Below are positions 31,934 through 44,748 of a stretch of 64,000 bases of DNA, in pieces. Below the pieces are notes generated by a model, which was not told the DNA's origin, searched no databases, and was given only the letters and a program-made list of their open reading frames with translations. Both the position numbers and the translations under genes were made by a program. Positions within the stretch are counted from its first letter, which is position 1, and each line of letters opens with the position of its first letter. The stretch is from positions 2,542,001-2,606,000 of the forward strand of contig LT549889.1 in assembly GCA_900078775.1 (NCBI GenBank), given 5' to 3'. Source of the stretch: Mycolicibacterium aurum (lineage in GTDB: Bacteria > Actinomycetota > Actinomycetes > Mycobacteriales > Mycobacteriaceae).

Positions 31934-33715
31934 GTGCGCGAGTTCACCGTTCCGGCGTCGTTCCAGATCGCTGAGTACGACAGCGTCGTCAGTTCGGTGT
32001 ACTCACACGAACGCCAGGATCCCGACCATGTGATCTTCCAGCGCGTGGTCGACGGCAACTGGACCGATGTCACCTGCGCGCAGGCTGCCGCCCAGATCCG
32101 CTCGTTGGCTTTGGGATTGATCGCCCGCGGAGTGCAGGCCGGCGACCGCGTGGCCATTCTGTCCGCCACCCGCTACGAGTGGCCGATCATCGACTTCGCC
32201 ATCCTGTCCATCGGCGCGGTGACCGTGCCCATCTACGAGACCTCGGCCGCCGAGCAGGTCCGCCACGTGCTGGACAACTCGTCGGCAGTGCTGGTGTTCG
32301 CCGAGACCGACGGGCACGCCGCCATCGTCGAGCAGATCAGGGACAAGGTGCCCAACCTGCGCGATGTGCTGCGGGTGGCGGGCCTCGACGCGCTCGGCGC
32401 GGAGGGCGCCGATGTGGACCCGGCCGAGCTGGACGCCCGGATCGCCGCCACCAAGTCCAGCGACCCGGCCACCCTGATCTACACCTCGGGCACCACCGGC
32501 TTGCCCAAGGGCTGCCAGCTGACCCACGCCAATCTGCTCTCCGAGATGCGCGGCGCCAAATCGTGCTTCCCCGACCAGCTGGCCAAGGGCGAGAAGATGC
32601 TGGTCTTCCTGCCGCTGGCGCACGTGCTGGCCCGGGCGATCACCATCGCGGCCTTCGCCAACAAGGTCACCCTCGGCTTCACCAGTGACATCAAGAACCT
32701 GGTCCCGACCTTCGCGGTGTTCAAGCCGACCCTGGTGGTCTCGGTGCCGCGGGTGTTCGAGAAGGTCTACAACACCGCCGAGCAGAACGCCCGCGACGGC
32801 GGCAAGGGCCGGATCTTCGCGCTCGCCGCGGACACCGCGATCGAGTACAGCAAGGCGCTGGACACGGGTGGACCCGGCCTACTGCTCAAGCTCAAGCACG
32901 CGCTGTTCGACAAGCTGGTCTACGGCAAGCTGCGGGCCGCGCTCGGTGGCGACTGCCACGCCGCCATCTCCGGAGGTGCCCCGCTGGGCGCCCGGCTCGG
33001 GCACTTCTACCGCGGCGTCGGGCTGACCATCTACGAGGGCTACGGGCTCACCGAGACCAGCGCCGCCATCACCGTCAACCAGGTGGGTGCGATCAAGGTC
33101 GGTTCGGTCGGAAAGCTGTTGCCCGGCAACAGCATGCGACTCGCTGACGACAACGAACTGCTGGTCCGCGGCGGCGTGGTGTTCGGCGGCTACTGGCAGA
33201 ACGAGGAGGCCACCAGGGATGCCTTCACCGACGGCTGGTTCCACACCGGCGACCTCGGCGCCATCGACGCGGACGGCTTCCTGACGATCATCGGGCGCAA
33301 GAAGGAGATCATCGTCACCGCCGGCGGGAAGAACGTCGCCCCGGCCGTGCTCGAGGACAGTCTGCGGGCGCATCCGCTGATCAGCCAGGCGATGGCGGTC
33401 GGCGACGCGCAGCCCTTCATCGCCGCGCTGATCACCATCGATCCGGAGGCGTTCGTCGGCTGGAAGCAGCGCAACGGCAAGAGCGGCGACGCCTCGGTGG
33501 CCGATCTGGCCGAGGACACCGATCTGGTCGGTGAGATCGAGCTGGCGGTCAAGGAGGCCAATCTGGCCGTGTCCAAGGCCGAGGCCATCCGCACCTTCCG
33601 CATCCTGCCGGTGGACTTCACCGAGGACACCGGCGAGCTCACCCCGACCATGAAGGTCAAGCGCAAGGTGGTCGCGGAGAAGTTCGCCGAGCACATCGCC
33701 GCGATCTACGCCTGA
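31934..33715 (+). CDS. fadD15: Long-chain acyl-CoA synthetase FadD15
   Basis: This AMP-forming enzyme activates fatty acids to acyl-CoA. The 593-residue protein has the ATP motif [13 protein letters not shown] (~180), the linker [10 protein letters not shown], the hinge GWFHTGDLG and the [17 protein letters not shown] segment, and the C-terminal Lys motif in [12 protein letters not shown]. Length and N-terminus match Rv2187 (600 residues). It is the only plus-strand gene in this part and stands alone with its own promoter. Confidence 0.93.
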   Translation: MREFTVPASFQIAEYDSVVSSVYSHERQDPDHVIFQRVVDGNWTDVTCAQAAAQIRSLALGLIARGVQAGDRVAILSATRYEWPIIDFAILSIGAVTVPIYETSAAEQVRHVLDNSSAVLVFAETDGHAAIVEQIRDKVPNLRDVLRVAGLDALGAEGADVDPAELDARIAATKSSDPATLIYTSGTTGLPKGCQLTHANLLSEMRGAKSCFPDQLAKGEKMLVFLPLAHVLARAITIAAFANKVTLGFTSDIKNLVPTFAVFKPTLVVSVPRVFEKVYNTAEQNARDGGKGRIFALAADTAIEYSKALDTGGPGLLLKLKHALFDKLVYGKLRAALGGDCHAAISGGAPLGARLGHFYRGVGLTIYEGYGLTETSAAITVNQVGAIKVGSVGKLLPGNSMRLADDNELLVRGGVVFGGYWQNEEATRDAFTDGWFHTGDLGAIDADGFLTIIGRKKEIIVTAGGKNVAPAVLEDSLRAHPLISQAMAVGDAQPFIAALITIDPEAFVGWKQRNGKSGDASVADLAEDTDLVGEIELAVKEANLAVSKAEAIRTFRILPVDFTEDTGELTPTMKVKRKVVAEKFAEHIAAIYA

Positions 33716-34857
33716 CCGCTCAGCAGCCGTTCCAGCCGGGCGCCCTGGGTGCACCACTGCCAGTCGGCCACCACCCAGTCCCGGCCCGCCGCACCCATCC
33801 GGGCGGCGGTGTCCGGGTCGGCGAGCAGATCGCCGACAGCGGTGGCGATCTCGTCGATGTCGGTGCCGTCGACCACCCGGCCGGTCTCGCCCTCGCGGAC
33901 GGTCTCCGGGGCGCCTCCGGAGCGACCGGCCACCACCGGCACCCCACACGCCGAGGCCTCCAGGAAGACGATGCCCAGGCCCTCGACGTCCAGACCGGCG
34001 CCGCGGGTGCGGCACGGCATGGCGAACACATCGGCCATCGCGTGATGGGCGGCCAGTTCCTCACCCGGGACTCCGCCGGTGAAGACCACGTCCTCGGCCA
34101 CGCCGCAGCGCTGCGCCAGCCGCTCGAGGTTCTGCCGGTGCGGTCCGGTGCCGACGATCACCAGCGCGGCTCCGGGCACGCGTCCGCGGATCCGGTCGAG
34201 AGCACGGATCAGCATGTCCTGTCCCTTGCGCGGCACCAGCCGCGACAGGCACACCACCACCGGGCGGTTCCCCAGCCCGTAGCGCTCGCGCAACATCGCC
34301 CGGGCGGCCGGGTCCGGGGCGAACCGGTCGATGTCCACCCCCGGTGACAGCCGCTCCAGGCGGGCCTGTGGGCCGAACGCCGCCGCGAACCGGCCGCGGG
34401 TGTAGCTGCTCACGTAGGTCACCACGTCGGCGTGTTCGCCGATGTGGCGCAGCGCATTCCGCGCCACCGGCAGCATCGACCAGCCCACCTCGTGGCCGTG
34501 TGTGCTGGCCAGCACCCGGGACGCCCCGGCGGACCGGGCCAGCGGGGCCAGCAGGGCCAGCGGCGCGGCCGCGCCGAACCAGACGGTCTCGATGTCGTGT
34601 TCGGCGATCAGCGCGCGCATCCGGTTGGCGACGGTGGGTTCGGGCAGCATCAACGTGGTGGGATGGCGCACCACCCGGTAGCCGGCCCGGCGGTCGTAGT
34701 CCGGGGCGCCCTTCCAAATCGGTGCGTACACCGTCAAATCGTGCGCAGCGGTGGACAGTTGGCCGGCCGTGAGTTGAACCGCGAAGGCCTCCAGATAGGA
34801 CTGGATGCCACCGCGACGGGGCGGGAAGTCGTTGGTCACCAGCAGCACCCGGGTCAT
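33706..34857 (-). CDS. pimB: GDP-mannose-dependent phosphatidylinositol mannosyltransferase PimB'
   Basis: PimB' adds the second mannose (6-position of inositol) to PIM1 at the cytoplasmic membrane face. The 383-residue GT4 protein has the N-terminal acceptor loop [21 protein letters not shown], and the donor-binding EX7E segment ([19 protein letters not shown]). AAGGAGCGCAG precedes the ATG at 34857. Its 3' end overlaps the 3' end of fadD15 by 10 bases (convergent). Corresponds to Rv2188c, and with MptA and the alpha-1,2-transferase forms the mannoside pathway in this window. Confidence 0.92.
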   Translation of the reverse strand: MTRVLLVTNDFPPRRGGIQSYLEAFAVQLTAGQLSTAAHDLTVYAPIWKGAPDYDRRAGYRVVRHPTTLMLPEPTVANRMRALIAEHDIETVWFGAAAPLALLAPLARSAGASRVLASTHGHEVGWSMLPVARNALRHIGEHADVVTYVSSYTRGRFAAAFGPQARLERLSPGVDIDRFAPDPAARAMLRERYGLGNRPVVVCLSRLVPRKGQDMLIRALDRIRGRVPGAALVIVGTGPHRQNLERLAQRCGVAEDVVFTGGVPGEELAAHHAMADVFAMPCRTRGAGLDVEGLGIVFLEASACGVPVVAGRSGGAPETVREGETGRVVDGTDIDEIATAVGDLLADPDTAARMGAAGRDWVVADWQWCTQGARLERLLSGQA

Positions 34858-34883
34858 CTGCGCTCCTTCATACCGGCGATACG

Positions 34884-35666
34884 CTATCCGCTCATCCACT
34901 GCCGCCACCGCGCCACCACCTCGTCGATGCCGACGCCGACGATCTCGCGGACGGCGGTGGCCGCATCCGGGTGCCCCGGCCCGGCCGCCCGCAGGTACAG
35001 CTCGCGCAGCGTGTCCGGGCCGTAGCGGTCGGCGATATAGCGGGTGAACCACCAGGCACGGTCGTAGCCCTGCGAGCGCGCCGCCCCCGCGGTCTGCAGA
35101 TCGATGTCCGAGGGCAGCCGGGCCAGTTCGGCCGCCCGTTGCGGGCCGGGCAGCGCGGCGGCCGGCCGGGCCACGTAGTCGGCGACGCCCTCGGTGAGCC
35201 ACAGCGGTGCGTCGGCGACCGTGCGGGCGCGGGCGGCGAAGTGGAAGAGCTCATGGCGCAGCACAATCCGCAATGCCTCATCGCTCATCTCCGCCGCACC
35301 CGGGGCGAACACCATGCCCTCGGCGGTGGTGGCCGCGGCGATGTCGGCGTCGCCGTGGGCCAGGGCGCGGAACTGTTCGTCGGTGCCGGTCAGCACGACC
35401 CCGATGTCGCGGGGCCAGTCCGGGCCCCAGAAGTCCGAGACGGCGTTCGCGGCGGCGGGCAGCTCAGCCGCCAGCCGCTCGGCCAGCCGGCCGGTGTGGG
35501 CACCGCCGAGGCGGCGCAGCTGTGCGGTGCGGCCGTCGGGCAGCTCGACAGTCGTGCTGGCGGCGGTGTCGCTCACGGACGTGGTGCTGGGCGGCGCGGG
35601 CGGGCGCTCGGCCTGACAACCGGCCAGCAGGACCGCGGCGACCAGGGCGCCGATCAGCCGGCGCAG
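34884..35666 (-). CDS. Putative lipoprotein metallopeptidase (Rv2189c type), CTG start
   Basis: The call is a secreted lipoprotein with a gluzincin-like motif. Starting at CTG 35666, the first residues MRRLIGALVAAVLLAGC form an ideal lipoprotein signal (basic n-region, hydrophobic core, lipobox LAGC). The next canonical start, GTG 35576, would remove this signal. HELFH (~138-142) followed about 25 residues later by TEGVADYVA fits the HExxH...E zinc site of peptidase-MA-like enzymes. The start codon lies one base after the ripC stop, so the two are cotranscribed. Peptidase activity is inference. Confidence 0.75.
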   Translation of the reverse strand: MRRLIGALVAAVLLAGCQAERPPAPPSTTSVSDTAASTTVELPDGRTAQLRRLGGAHTGRLAERLAAELPAAANAVSDFWGPDWPRDIGVVLTGTDEQFRALAHGDADIAAATTAEGMVFAPGAAEMSDEALRIVLRHELFHFAARARTVADAPLWLTEGVADYVARPAAALPGPQRAAELARLPSDIDLQTAGAARSQGYDRAWWFTRYIADRYGPDTLRELYLRAAGPGHPDAATAVREIVGVGIDEVVARWRQWMSG

Positions 35667-35667
35667 C

Positions 35668-36807
35668 TCAGTAACGGCGCACGTTGTAGATGGGCGCGTT
35701 GTTGACCGGGGCCACCACGACGGGCTTGCCGAAGGTCGAGGCGTGCACCATCATGCCGTCGCCGATGTAGATGCCGACGTGCGAGGCGTCCGAGTAATAG
35801 GACACCACGTCACCGGGCTGCATCTGGTCGGTGGAGACCGGCTGGCCGCCGGCGGCCTGGGCGTAGCTGGAGTGCGGCAGCGAGATGCCGGCCTGCTGGA
35901 AGGCCCACTTCACCAGCCCGGAACAGTCGAAGGCGCCGGGGCCTTCGGCACCCCAGGAGTAGGGCGATCCGATCCGGGTCAGCGCGGCCTGCACGGCTAC
36001 CACGGCCGCCCCGGAACCGGGCGCGGCGGCGGGCTCCGGCGGCGCCATATCACCGGGCGGGATGCCCTCCGGCGGCGCGGCCAGCACACTGGGATCGTTG
36101 TTCGGCAACGCTTCGGGGCCCGGCATCTGCACCGTCGCGGGCACCGGCGGGATGGCCGCCAGGGTCTCCCGCTGTGCGGGGGTCAACAGTTCGTACTGCG
36201 ACTTGACGACGGCGATCTCGACCTGCAGCTTGCTTTGCTTGGCCTGCAGGTCCGCGCGCACCGCGGCGGCCTGTTCGGCGGCGGTCTTGGCGTCGGCGGC
36301 GGACTGCGCCGAGGCCGACTCGGCCTGGGCGGCCCGCACCGTGGTGTTGCGGAAGTTCTGCATCTGGGTGGACATCTCAGTGGCCATCACGCGCTGCACC
36401 GAGAGCTGATCGATCAGCCCCTGCGGCGAGCTGGCGGTCAGCATGGAGTCCAGACCGTCGGTGCGGCCGCCCATGTACTGCGCGGCGGCGATCTTGTCGA
36501 CGGAGTTCTGGAACTTGGCCAGATCGGCCCGGGCCGCGTTCACCGCGGCGGTGTCGAACGCGAGCTTCTGCTCGGCGGCGCGCTGCGCGGCCAGCTTGCC
36601 GTCCAGATCGAGCTGGGCGGCGTGCATGTTCTCGGTGGCGATCTCGGCCTGGTGCGACAACTCGTTGAGCTTTGCCAGCGCGTCCTCGGCCGGATCTGCC
36701 TGCACACCGGTGGCGAGGATGCCGCCGAAGATCGTGAGCCCCGCTAACGCACCGACCAGGGGTCGCTGGACGCCACTCATACGTCGATGTGTGCGATCAG
36801 GCCTCAA
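35668..36807 (-). CDS. ripC: Peptidoglycan endopeptidase RipC (NlpC/P60)
   Basis: RipC is a secreted D,L-endopeptidase of the cell wall. The 379-residue protein has a signal peptide, a long Ala/Gln/Lys-rich coiled coil (~38-215), a Pro-rich linker and a C-terminal NlpC/P60 domain with catalytic Cys in FDCSGLVKWAF and His in SHVGIYIG. It ends NVRRY. In M. tuberculosis Rv2190c the coiled coil is controlled by FtsEX. The TTG at 36807 parallels the orthologue's longer N-terminus; the ATG at 36780 is an alternative. The lipoprotein gene follows one base after the stop. Confidence 0.92.
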   Translation of the reverse strand: MRPDRTHRRMSGVQRPLVGALAGLTIFGGILATGVQADPAEDALAKLNELSHQAEIATENMHAAQLDLDGKLAAQRAAEQKLAFDTAAVNAARADLAKFQNSVDKIAAAQYMGGRTDGLDSMLTASSPQGLIDQLSVQRVMATEMSTQMQNFRNTTVRAAQAESASAQSAADAKTAAEQAAAVRADLQAKQSKLQVEIAVVKSQYELLTPAQRETLAAIPPVPATVQMPGPEALPNNDPSVLAAPPEGIPPGDMAPPEPAAAPGSGAAVVAVQAALTRIGSPYSWGAEGPGAFDCSGLVKWAFQQAGISLPHSSYAQAAGGQPVSTDQMQPGDVVSYYSDASHVGIYIGDGMMVHASTFGKPVVVAPVNNAPIYNVRRY

Positions 36808-36865
36808 GATATTGCGTCCTTACAACTGCGCTTACGCCGCGATGGGTCGCTGTCAGGTCTCGAAC

Positions 36866-36895
36866 AGGTTACGAAACGGCATCGGGCTTGTCCAA
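36866..36895 (-). promoter_or_regulatory. Possible ripC promoter
   Basis: TTGGAC and TAACCT are about 18 bases apart on the minus strand, upstream of the ripC TTG at 36807. The rest of the 164-bp gap (36808-36971) holds no gene. I looked for a cyclic-di-AMP riboswitch, which precedes some wall-hydrolase genes, but could not find its 5' half. Confidence 0.4.
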
Positions 36896-36971
36896 CGGAA
36901 GACGTGAATTTAACAGCTACCCGGGGCCGGAACGGCGCTTCCCAGCGTTGCTGGAGGTCACACGCGTGTCC

Positions 36972-37229
36972 TCATGCCACTCCAGTTCTACCATCCCGAG
37001 GCTCATCCCGATGGATCGGAACGAGCCGCAACCGCGGCGCCAACCCGACCTCGGCGAGCACGTCCAGGGCCTGGCGCTCATCGTCCAGCAACGTCTCGGG
37101 AACACCGAGCAGAACGCTGACCACGCAGTCCTGGCAGCCCGGGCCGCGCACGGCGCAGTCGTCGCAATCGATCACCACCGAGCCGGCGTCGCGTGGCTCA
37201 TCGGGTTCGTTCACCGGTGCTCGGTTCAT
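36972..37229 (-). CDS. Small Cys-rich conserved actinobacterial protein
   Basis: Function unknown. The 85-residue protein has a cluster [20 protein letters not shown], that is CxxC-x6-CxxC, which suggests a zinc or iron-sulphur site. A leucine-rich half follows ([11 protein letters not shown]...[17 protein letters not shown]). GAGAGGA lies a few bases before the ATG at 37229. Similar small proteins occur beside NlpC/P60 genes in other actinobacteria, as here, upstream of ripC in the same direction. Confidence 0.75.
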   Translation of the reverse strand: MNRAPVNEPDEPRDAGSVVIDCDDCAVRGPGCQDCVVSVLLGVPETLLDDERQALDVLAEVGLAPRLRLVPIHRDEPRDGRTGVA

Positions 37230-37338
37230 CGTCGGTCCTCTCGTTCTCAGTACGTCTCCCGCACCGTAACGACGGCCACCGACACGCCCGGCGGACAGCG
37301 ACACGGGCAGGGCCGGCGCCCGTGTCGGTGCCGGCGCC

Positions 37339-37344
37339 TAACGT
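37339..37344 (+). promoter_or_regulatory. -10 element for a leaderless nuclease transcript
   Basis: TAACGT ends 7 bases before the GTG at 37352, which predicts a transcript beginning at or one base before the start codon. Confidence 0.55.
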
Positions 37345-37351
37345 TCGGACC

Positions 37352-39193
37352 GTGCAGCAGCTGAGCTTCGCCGATGTGGCCCCATCTGCCGATCTGCCGC
37401 TGGCCGACACCACCTTCGTGGTGGTGGATCTGGAGACCACCGGCGGCCGCGCCGCCGCCAGCACCCCCGGCGCCGGTGACCACGACGCGATCACCGAGAT
37501 CGGGGCGGTCAAGATCCGCGGCGGTGTGGTGCTCGGCGAACTGGCCACCCTGGTCGACCCGGGCCGGGCCATCCCGCCGCAGATCGTGCAGCTGACCGGC
37601 ATCACCTCGGCGATGGTGCACGATGCGCCCCGGATCGACAGCGTGCTGCCTGCCTTCCTGGAGTTCTCCCGCGGTGCGGTGCTCGTTGCGCACAACGCCG
37701 GCTTCGACATCGGATTCCTGCGGGCCGCCGCGCAGCGGCTCGGGATCACCTGGCCCCGCCCGCCGGTGCTGTGCACCGTCCGGCTGGCACGCCGGGTGCT
37801 GACCCGCGAGGAGGCCCCCAGTGTGAAGCTCTCGGCGCTGGCCCGGTTGTTCGGCGCGGCCACCACACCCACCCACCGGGCACTCGACGATGCCCGTGCC
37901 ACCGTCGACGTGCTGCACGGGCTGATCGAGCGGGTGGGCAATCAGGGCGTGCGCACCTACCCCGAGTTGCGGGCCTATCTGCCCGACGCCACCGCCCCGC
38001 AGCGACGCAAGCGGCAGCTGGCCGAGAACGTGCCGTCCACTCCCGGGGTGTACCTGTTCCGCGGTCCCGGCGACGAGGTGCTCTACATCGGCACCGCGGT
38101 GGATCTGCGCCGCCGGGTCGAGCAGTACTTCACCGGTGCGGACCCGCGCACCCGGATGAAGGAGATGGTGGCGCTGGCCACCCGGGTCGACCACGTCGAG
38201 TGCGCGCACGAACTCGAAGCCGGGGTACGCGAACTCCGGCTGCTGGCCGCGCACGCCCCGCCGTACAACCGCCGCTCGAAGTTCCCGCGCCGGTGGTGGT
38301 GGATCACCCTGACCGATGAGGCGTTCCCCCGGTTCTCGGTGGTGCGGGCACCGCGCAGCCGGCGCGCCGTCGGCCCGTTCACCTCCCGCGCGGACGCGGT
38401 CAGCACCGTCGACGTGCTGGCCCGCGGCACCGGGGTGCGCACCTGCACCGCCCGGCTGGCCCGCAGCGCGCGTCATGTCTGCGAGGAGCGCGAGCTCTCC
38501 CCCTGCCCGGCACCGCAGGGTATCGACAGCGCGCAGTACGCGGACGCTCCGCGCCGGGCCGCCGATGCCATCGACGGCACCGACAGTTCCGCGTTCGCAA
38601 CAGTGCTGGGCCACATCGAGGAGCTCGCCGCGCTCCACCGCTACGAGACCGCGGCCCGGCTGCGCGACCACACCGCGGCCGCCGTGGAGACGACCTGGCG
38701 CGGGCAGCGGCTGCAGGCACTGGCCGCGGTGGACGAACTGATCGCGGCGCGGCCGGACGGGCGCGGCGGCTGGGAACTCGCCGTCATCCGGCACGGACAG
38801 CTGGCGGCCGCCGGCTGCGCCCGTCGCGGCGTCCCGCCGATGCCCGTCGTCGAGGCGATAACCGCTGCGGCACAGACGATCCTGCCGACCCAGGCGCCGC
38901 TGGGCGGCGCCCTGGTCGAGGAGACGGCGCTGATCTGCCGGTGGCTGGCCGGCCCGGGTGTGCGCATCGTCAGCACCGGCGGGCTGGAGCGCAGCGACCC
39001 GGGGTCAGACACTGCCCCCGGCTACGCCAGCCCGATCGGCTGCGCGGCCCGGTGGGCCGAATGGGCCGCCACCGCCCGCTCGGCACGCCTGGCCGTCCGC
39101 CGGGCCGATACCGAATTGGACGGCACCGCAGAAGATCTCGATGACCGTTACGGCGTGCGCCGGCCCCGCCGACTACCCGCCCGGGCGGTCTGA
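37352..39193 (+). CDS. DEDDh exonuclease fused to a GIY-YIG (UvrC-like) nuclease
   Basis: The 613-residue two-domain nuclease corresponds to Rv2191. Residues ~20-195 form a DnaQ-like 3'-5' exonuclease ([31 protein letters not shown] give D/E, D, H and D). Residues ~230-310 form the UvrC-type GIY-YIG domain ([25 protein letters not shown], with the catalytic Arg region). The rest resembles the UvrC middle region. The UvrB-binding and RNase H endonuclease parts of true UvrC are not seen. Probably DNA repair; the substrate is unknown. The GTG start matches a leaderless promoter. Confidence 0.87.
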   Translation: MQQLSFADVAPSADLPLADTTFVVVDLETTGGRAAASTPGAGDHDAITEIGAVKIRGGVVLGELATLVDPGRAIPPQIVQLTGITSAMVHDAPRIDSVLPAFLEFSRGAVLVAHNAGFDIGFLRAAAQRLGITWPRPPVLCTVRLARRVLTREEAPSVKLSALARLFGAATTPTHRALDDARATVDVLHGLIERVGNQGVRTYPELRAYLPDATAPQRRKRQLAENVPSTPGVYLFRGPGDEVLYIGTAVDLRRRVEQYFTGADPRTRMKEMVALATRVDHVECAHELEAGVRELRLLAAHAPPYNRRSKFPRRWWWITLTDEAFPRFSVVRAPRSRRAVGPFTSRADAVSTVDVLARGTGVRTCTARLARSARHVCEERELSPCPAPQGIDSAQYADAPRRAADAIDGTDSSAFATVLGHIEELAALHRYETAARLRDHTAAAVETTWRGQRLQALAAVDELIAARPDGRGGWELAVIRHGQLAAAGCARRGVPPMPVVEAITAAAQTILPTQAPLGGALVEETALICRWLAGPGVRIVSTGGLERSDPGSDTAPGYASPIGCAARWAEWAATARSARLAVRRADTELDGTAEDLDDRYGVRRPRRLPARAV

Positions 39194-39194
39194 G

Positions 39195-41011
<1,817 letters not shown>

Positions 41012-41085
41012 TCGGCAAGCCGATGCGTCGGACGATCGGCTCCGCCGATGTGTCCGGTGAAAGTCACGCCATGAGAAGGGGTTCG

Positions 41086-41898
41086 ATGACCAGCAAGTCT
41101 CGCCGTCGGTTACGCCGGCGGCTGTCCGCGGCGGTACTGCTGCTGCTCGGGCTGTCAGCAGCGGGCGTCACCGCCGCCACCCTGACGCCCACCCCGCAGG
41201 TCGCGGTCGCCGATGAGTCGCAGTCCGCCCTGTTGCGCACCGGCGAGCAGCTGTTCGAGACGTCCTGCATCAGCTGCCACGGCGTCAACCTGCAGGGTGT
41301 CGCCGACCGTGGCCCCAGCCTGATCGGTACCGGCGAGGCCGCCGTGTACTTCCAGGTCTCCACCGGCCGGATGCCCGCCATGCGTGGCGAGGCGCAGGCA
41401 CCGCGCAAGGCTCCGGTGTTCGACGAGCACCAGATCGACGCGCTGGGCGCCTACGTGCAGGCCAACGGCGGTGGACCGGTCGTGCCCCGCGAGGCCAACG
41501 GACACATCGCCGACGCGTCGCTGCTCTCCGGCGACGTCGCCCGCGGTGGCGACCTGTTCCGGTTGAACTGCGCCTCGTGCCACAACTTCACCGGTAAGGG
41601 CGGCGCGCTGTCCTCCGGTAAGTACGCACCGGACCTGGGCGAGGCCGCCAAGGTGCCCGCGCAGGTCTACACCGCGATGCTCACCGGCCCGCAGAACATG
41701 CCCAAGTTCTCCGACCGTCAGCTCTCCCCCGAGGAGAAGGCCGACATCGTGACCTACGTCGTCGAAGCGGCGAACACCCCGGATCCGGGCGGCTACGGCC
41801 TCGGCGGATTCGGACCCACCACCGAAGGCATGGCCATCTGGATCATCGGGATGGTCGCTGCCATCGCCATGACGTTGTGGATCGGAGCTCGCGCATGA
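41086..41898 (+). CDS. qcrC: Cytochrome bc1 subunit QcrC (diheme cytochrome c)
   Basis: QcrC carries electrons from the bc1 complex to the oxidase within the supercomplex, replacing soluble cytochrome c. The 270-residue protein has a basic N-terminus, a membrane anchor (~16-31), two heme c motifs CISCH (61-65) and CASCH (162-166), the MPxM-type ligands ([18 protein letters not shown]) and a C-terminal helix (~248-267). AGAAGGGG lies 5 bases before the ATG at 41086; ATGs at 41071 and 41008 are alternatives. Confidence 0.95.
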   Translation: MTSKSRRRLRRRLSAAVLLLLGLSAAGVTAATLTPTPQVAVADESQSALLRTGEQLFETSCISCHGVNLQGVADRGPSLIGTGEAAVYFQVSTGRMPAMRGEAQAPRKAPVFDEHQIDALGAYVQANGGGPVVPREANGHIADASLLSGDVARGGDLFRLNCASCHNFTGKGGALSSGKYAPDLGEAAKVPAQVYTAMLTGPQNMPKFSDRQLSPEEKADIVTYVVEAANTPDPGGYGLGGFGPTTEGMAIWIIGMVAAIAMTLWIGARA

Positions 41899-43091
41899 GC
41901 GGGGACGTCAAGGGCAGTGACACCTCGGGCGCCGCGGTGCCCGGGCAGCCCACGGACGCCGAGCTGGCAGAGATGTCACGCGAGGAACTGCTGGCCCTGG
42001 GCGGCAAGCTCGACGGTGTCGAGGTCGTCTACAAGGAGCCGCGCTGGCCCGTCGAGGGCACCAAGGCCGAGAAGCGGGCGTCGCGCACCGTGGCCTACTG
42101 GCTGCTCGCCGGCGGCTTCTTCGGGCTGGCGCTGCTGCTGGTCTTCCTGTTCTGGCCGTGGGAGCACGTCCCCTACGGCGGCGAGGGCGAGCGGCTCTAC
42201 ACGCTGGCCACCCCGCTGTACGGCTTCACCTTCGGCATGTCGATCCTGTGCATCGGTGTCGGCGCGGTGCTCTTCCAGAAGAAGTTCATCCCCGAAGAGA
42301 TCACCATCCAGGACCGTCACGACGGCGCCTCGGCGGAGATCCACCGCAAGACCATCGCGGCGAACCTCACCGATGCGCTCGAAGGCTCGACCATCAAGCG
42401 GCGCAAGCTGATCGGCCTGTCCATGGGCATCGGCCTGGGCGCGTTCGGCCTGGGCACCCTGGTGGCCTTCATGGGTGGTCTGATCAAGAACCCGTGGAAG
42501 CCCGTCGTGCCGACCGCCGAGGGCAAGAAGGCCGTGCTGTGGACCTCCGGGTGGACCCCGCGGTTCAAGGGCGAGACCATCTACCTGGCCCGCGCGACCG
42601 GTATCCCCGGTGAGTCGCCGTTCGTCAAGATGCGCCCCGAGGACATCGACGCCGGCGGTATGGAGACGGTGTTCCCGTGGCGTGAGTCCGACGGTGACGG
42701 GACCACGGTGGAGTCCAGCCACCACCTGTTCGAGGTGGCCATGGGTGTCCGCAACCCGGTGATGCTCATCCGCATCAAGCCGCAGGACATGAAGAAGGTC
42801 GTCAAGCGGCAGGGCCAGGAGAGCTTCAACTTCGGCGAGTTGTTCGCCTACACGAAGGTCTGCTCGCACCTGGGCTGCCCGTCCTCGCTGTACGAGCAGC
42901 AGACCTACCGCATCCTGTGCCCCTGCCACCAGTCGCAGTTCGACGCGCTGCACTTCGCCCGGCCGATCTTCGGCCCGGCGGCCCGCGCACTGGCACAGCT
43001 GCCCATCACCATTGACAAGGACGGCTACCTGGTCGCCAACGGCGACTTCATCGAACCCGTCGGACCGGCATTCTGGGAGCGCAAATCATGA
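41895..43091 (+). CDS. qcrA: Cytochrome bc1 Rieske iron-sulphur subunit QcrA
   Basis: The Rieske protein takes electrons from menaquinol at the Qo site. The 398-residue actinobacterial form has three N-terminal transmembrane helices (within ~60-190), longer than the usual single anchor. The 2Fe-2S ligands lie in the C-terminal domain at CSHLGCP and CPCHQS (Cys and His pairs, ~325-348). The ATG at 41895 overlaps the qcrC stop (ATGA), and its own stop overlaps the qcrB ATG, so the three genes are translationally coupled. Confidence 0.96.
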   Translation: MSGDVKGSDTSGAAVPGQPTDAELAEMSREELLALGGKLDGVEVVYKEPRWPVEGTKAEKRASRTVAYWLLAGGFFGLALLLVFLFWPWEHVPYGGEGERLYTLATPLYGFTFGMSILCIGVGAVLFQKKFIPEEITIQDRHDGASAEIHRKTIAANLTDALEGSTIKRRKLIGLSMGIGLGAFGLGTLVAFMGGLIKNPWKPVVPTAEGKKAVLWTSGWTPRFKGETIYLARATGIPGESPFVKMRPEDIDAGGMETVFPWRESDGDGTTVESSHHLFEVAMGVRNPVMLIRIKPQDMKKVVKRQGQESFNFGELFAYTKVCSHLGCPSSLYEQQTYRILCPCHQSQFDALHFARPIFGPAARALAQLPITIDKDGYLVANGDFIEPVGPAFWERKS

Positions 43092-44731
43092 GTCCCAAGC
43101 TCGGAGAAATCGCAGCCAAGCAGGGCGATGCGATCGACTCCCGGTATCACCCGTCCGCCGCGGTACGCCGCGGGGTCCTGAACAAGGTCTTCCCCACGCA
43201 CTGGTCCTTCCTGCTGGGTGAGATCGCGCTGTACAGCTTCATCATCCTGTTGATCACGGGTGTGTGGCTGACGCTGTTCTTCGACCCGTCGATGGCCCAC
43301 GTGACCTACGAGGGCGTCTACCAGCCGCTGCGCGGTGTGCAGATGTCCCGGGCCTATGAATCGGCGCTGGAGATCAGCTTCGAGGTGCGCGGCGGCCTGT
43401 TCGTCCGCCAGATCCACCACTGGGCGGCACTGCTGTTCGCGGCGTCGATCATGGTGCACCTGGCGCGCATCTTCTTCACCGGCGCGTTCCGGCGCCCGCG
43501 TGAGGCCAACTGGGTGATCGGCTCGCTGCTGCTGATCCTGGCGATGTTCGAGGGTTACTTCGGCTACTCGCTGCCCGACGATCTGCTGTCGGGCACCGGC
43601 CTGCGCGCCGCGTTCTCCTCGATCACCCTGGGCATGCCGGTCATCGGTACCTGGCTGCACTGGGCGCTGTTCGGCGGTGACTTCCCGGGCGAGATCATCA
43701 TCCCGCGGTTGTACGCGCTGCACATCCTGCTGATCCCGGGCATCATGCTCGCCCTCATCGGCGCGCACATGGCACTGGTGTGGTTCCAGAAGCACACCCA
43801 GTTCCCCGGCCCCGGCCGGACCGAGAAGAACGTCGTCGGCGTGCGCGTCATGCCGGTGTTCGCCGTGAAGTCGGGCGCGTTCTTCGCCATGATCACCGGC
43901 CTGCTCGGCATCATGGGCGGTGTGCTGCAGATCAACCCGATCTGGGTGCTCGGCCCGTACAAGCCCTCGCAGATCTCGGCGGGTAGCCAGCCGGACTTCT
44001 ACATGATGTGGACCGACGGTCTGGCCCGTACCTGGCCGGCCTGGGAGTTCTACATCGGCAACTACACGATCCCGCAGTCGGTGTGGGTGGCCCTCGGCAT
44101 GGGCCTGGTGTTCATGCTGCTGATCGCCTACCCGTTCATCGAGAAGAAGCTGACCGGTGACGATGCGCATCACAACCTGCTGCAGCGTCCCCGCGACGTC
44201 CCGACCCGGACCGCTGTCGGTGCCGCGGCGATCGCGTTCTACCTGCTGCTGACCTTCATGTGCATGAACGACATCATCGCGCTGAAGTTCCACATCTCGC
44301 TGAACGCGACCACCTGGATCGGCCGCATCGGCATGGTCGTGCTGCCGATGGTCGTCTACTACATCACCTACCGGTGGGCGATCAGCCTGCAGCGCAGCGA
44401 CCGTGCGGTGCTGGAGCACGGTATCGAGACGGGCATCATCACGCGGCTTCCGCACGGTGCCTACATCGAGCTGCACCAGCCGCTCGGCCCGGTCGACGAG
44501 CACGGGCACCCGATTCCGCTGGAGTACCAGGGCGCACCTCTGCCCAAGCGGATGAACAAGCTCGGCTCTGCCGGCGAGCCCGGAAGCGGCAACTTCCTGT
44601 TCCCGGATCCGGTCGAAGAGCACGAAGCCCTCGCCGAGGCGGCACACGCCGCCGAGCACAAGGCGATCGCGGTGCTCAGGGAGAACCAGGACGCCATTCA
44701 CGGAACGAACGGATCCAACGGCCACCACTAG
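43088..44731 (+). CDS. qcrB: Cytochrome bc1 cytochrome b subunit QcrB
   Basis: QcrB is the diheme cytochrome b that oxidises menaquinol, and is the target of Q203-type drugs. The 547-residue protein has eight core transmembrane helices. Heme-ligand histidines are visible in helices B and D ([25 protein letters not shown] and [18 protein letters not shown]), with a PEWE-like Qo loop here read as PAWEFY. The actinobacterial C-terminal extension is rich in acidic residues and His ([15 protein letters not shown]). A strong terminator follows. Confidence 0.97.
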   Translation: MSPKLGEIAAKQGDAIDSRYHPSAAVRRGVLNKVFPTHWSFLLGEIALYSFIILLITGVWLTLFFDPSMAHVTYEGVYQPLRGVQMSRAYESALEISFEVRGGLFVRQIHHWAALLFAASIMVHLARIFFTGAFRRPREANWVIGSLLLILAMFEGYFGYSLPDDLLSGTGLRAAFSSITLGMPVIGTWLHWALFGGDFPGEIIIPRLYALHILLIPGIMLALIGAHMALVWFQKHTQFPGPGRTEKNVVGVRVMPVFAVKSGAFFAMITGLLGIMGGVLQINPIWVLGPYKPSQISAGSQPDFYMMWTDGLARTWPAWEFYIGNYTIPQSVWVALGMGLVFMLLIAYPFIEKKLTGDDAHHNLLQRPRDVPTRTAVGAAAIAFYLLLTFMCMNDIIALKFHISLNATTWIGRIGMVVLPMVVYYITYRWAISLQRSDRAVLEHGIETGIITRLPHGAYIELHQPLGPVDEHGHPIPLEYQGAPLPKRMNKLGSAGEPGSGNFLFPDPVEEHEALAEAAHAAEHKAIAVLRENQDAIHGTNGSNGHH

Positions 44732-44748
44732 GCCACGGATCGCCAGGA

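Noticed and set aside
36808..36971. Possible cyclic-di-AMP riboswitch before ripC
   Set aside because: Only a few 3'-half-like bases (CCTGACAGC) match; the conserved 5' half could not be found.
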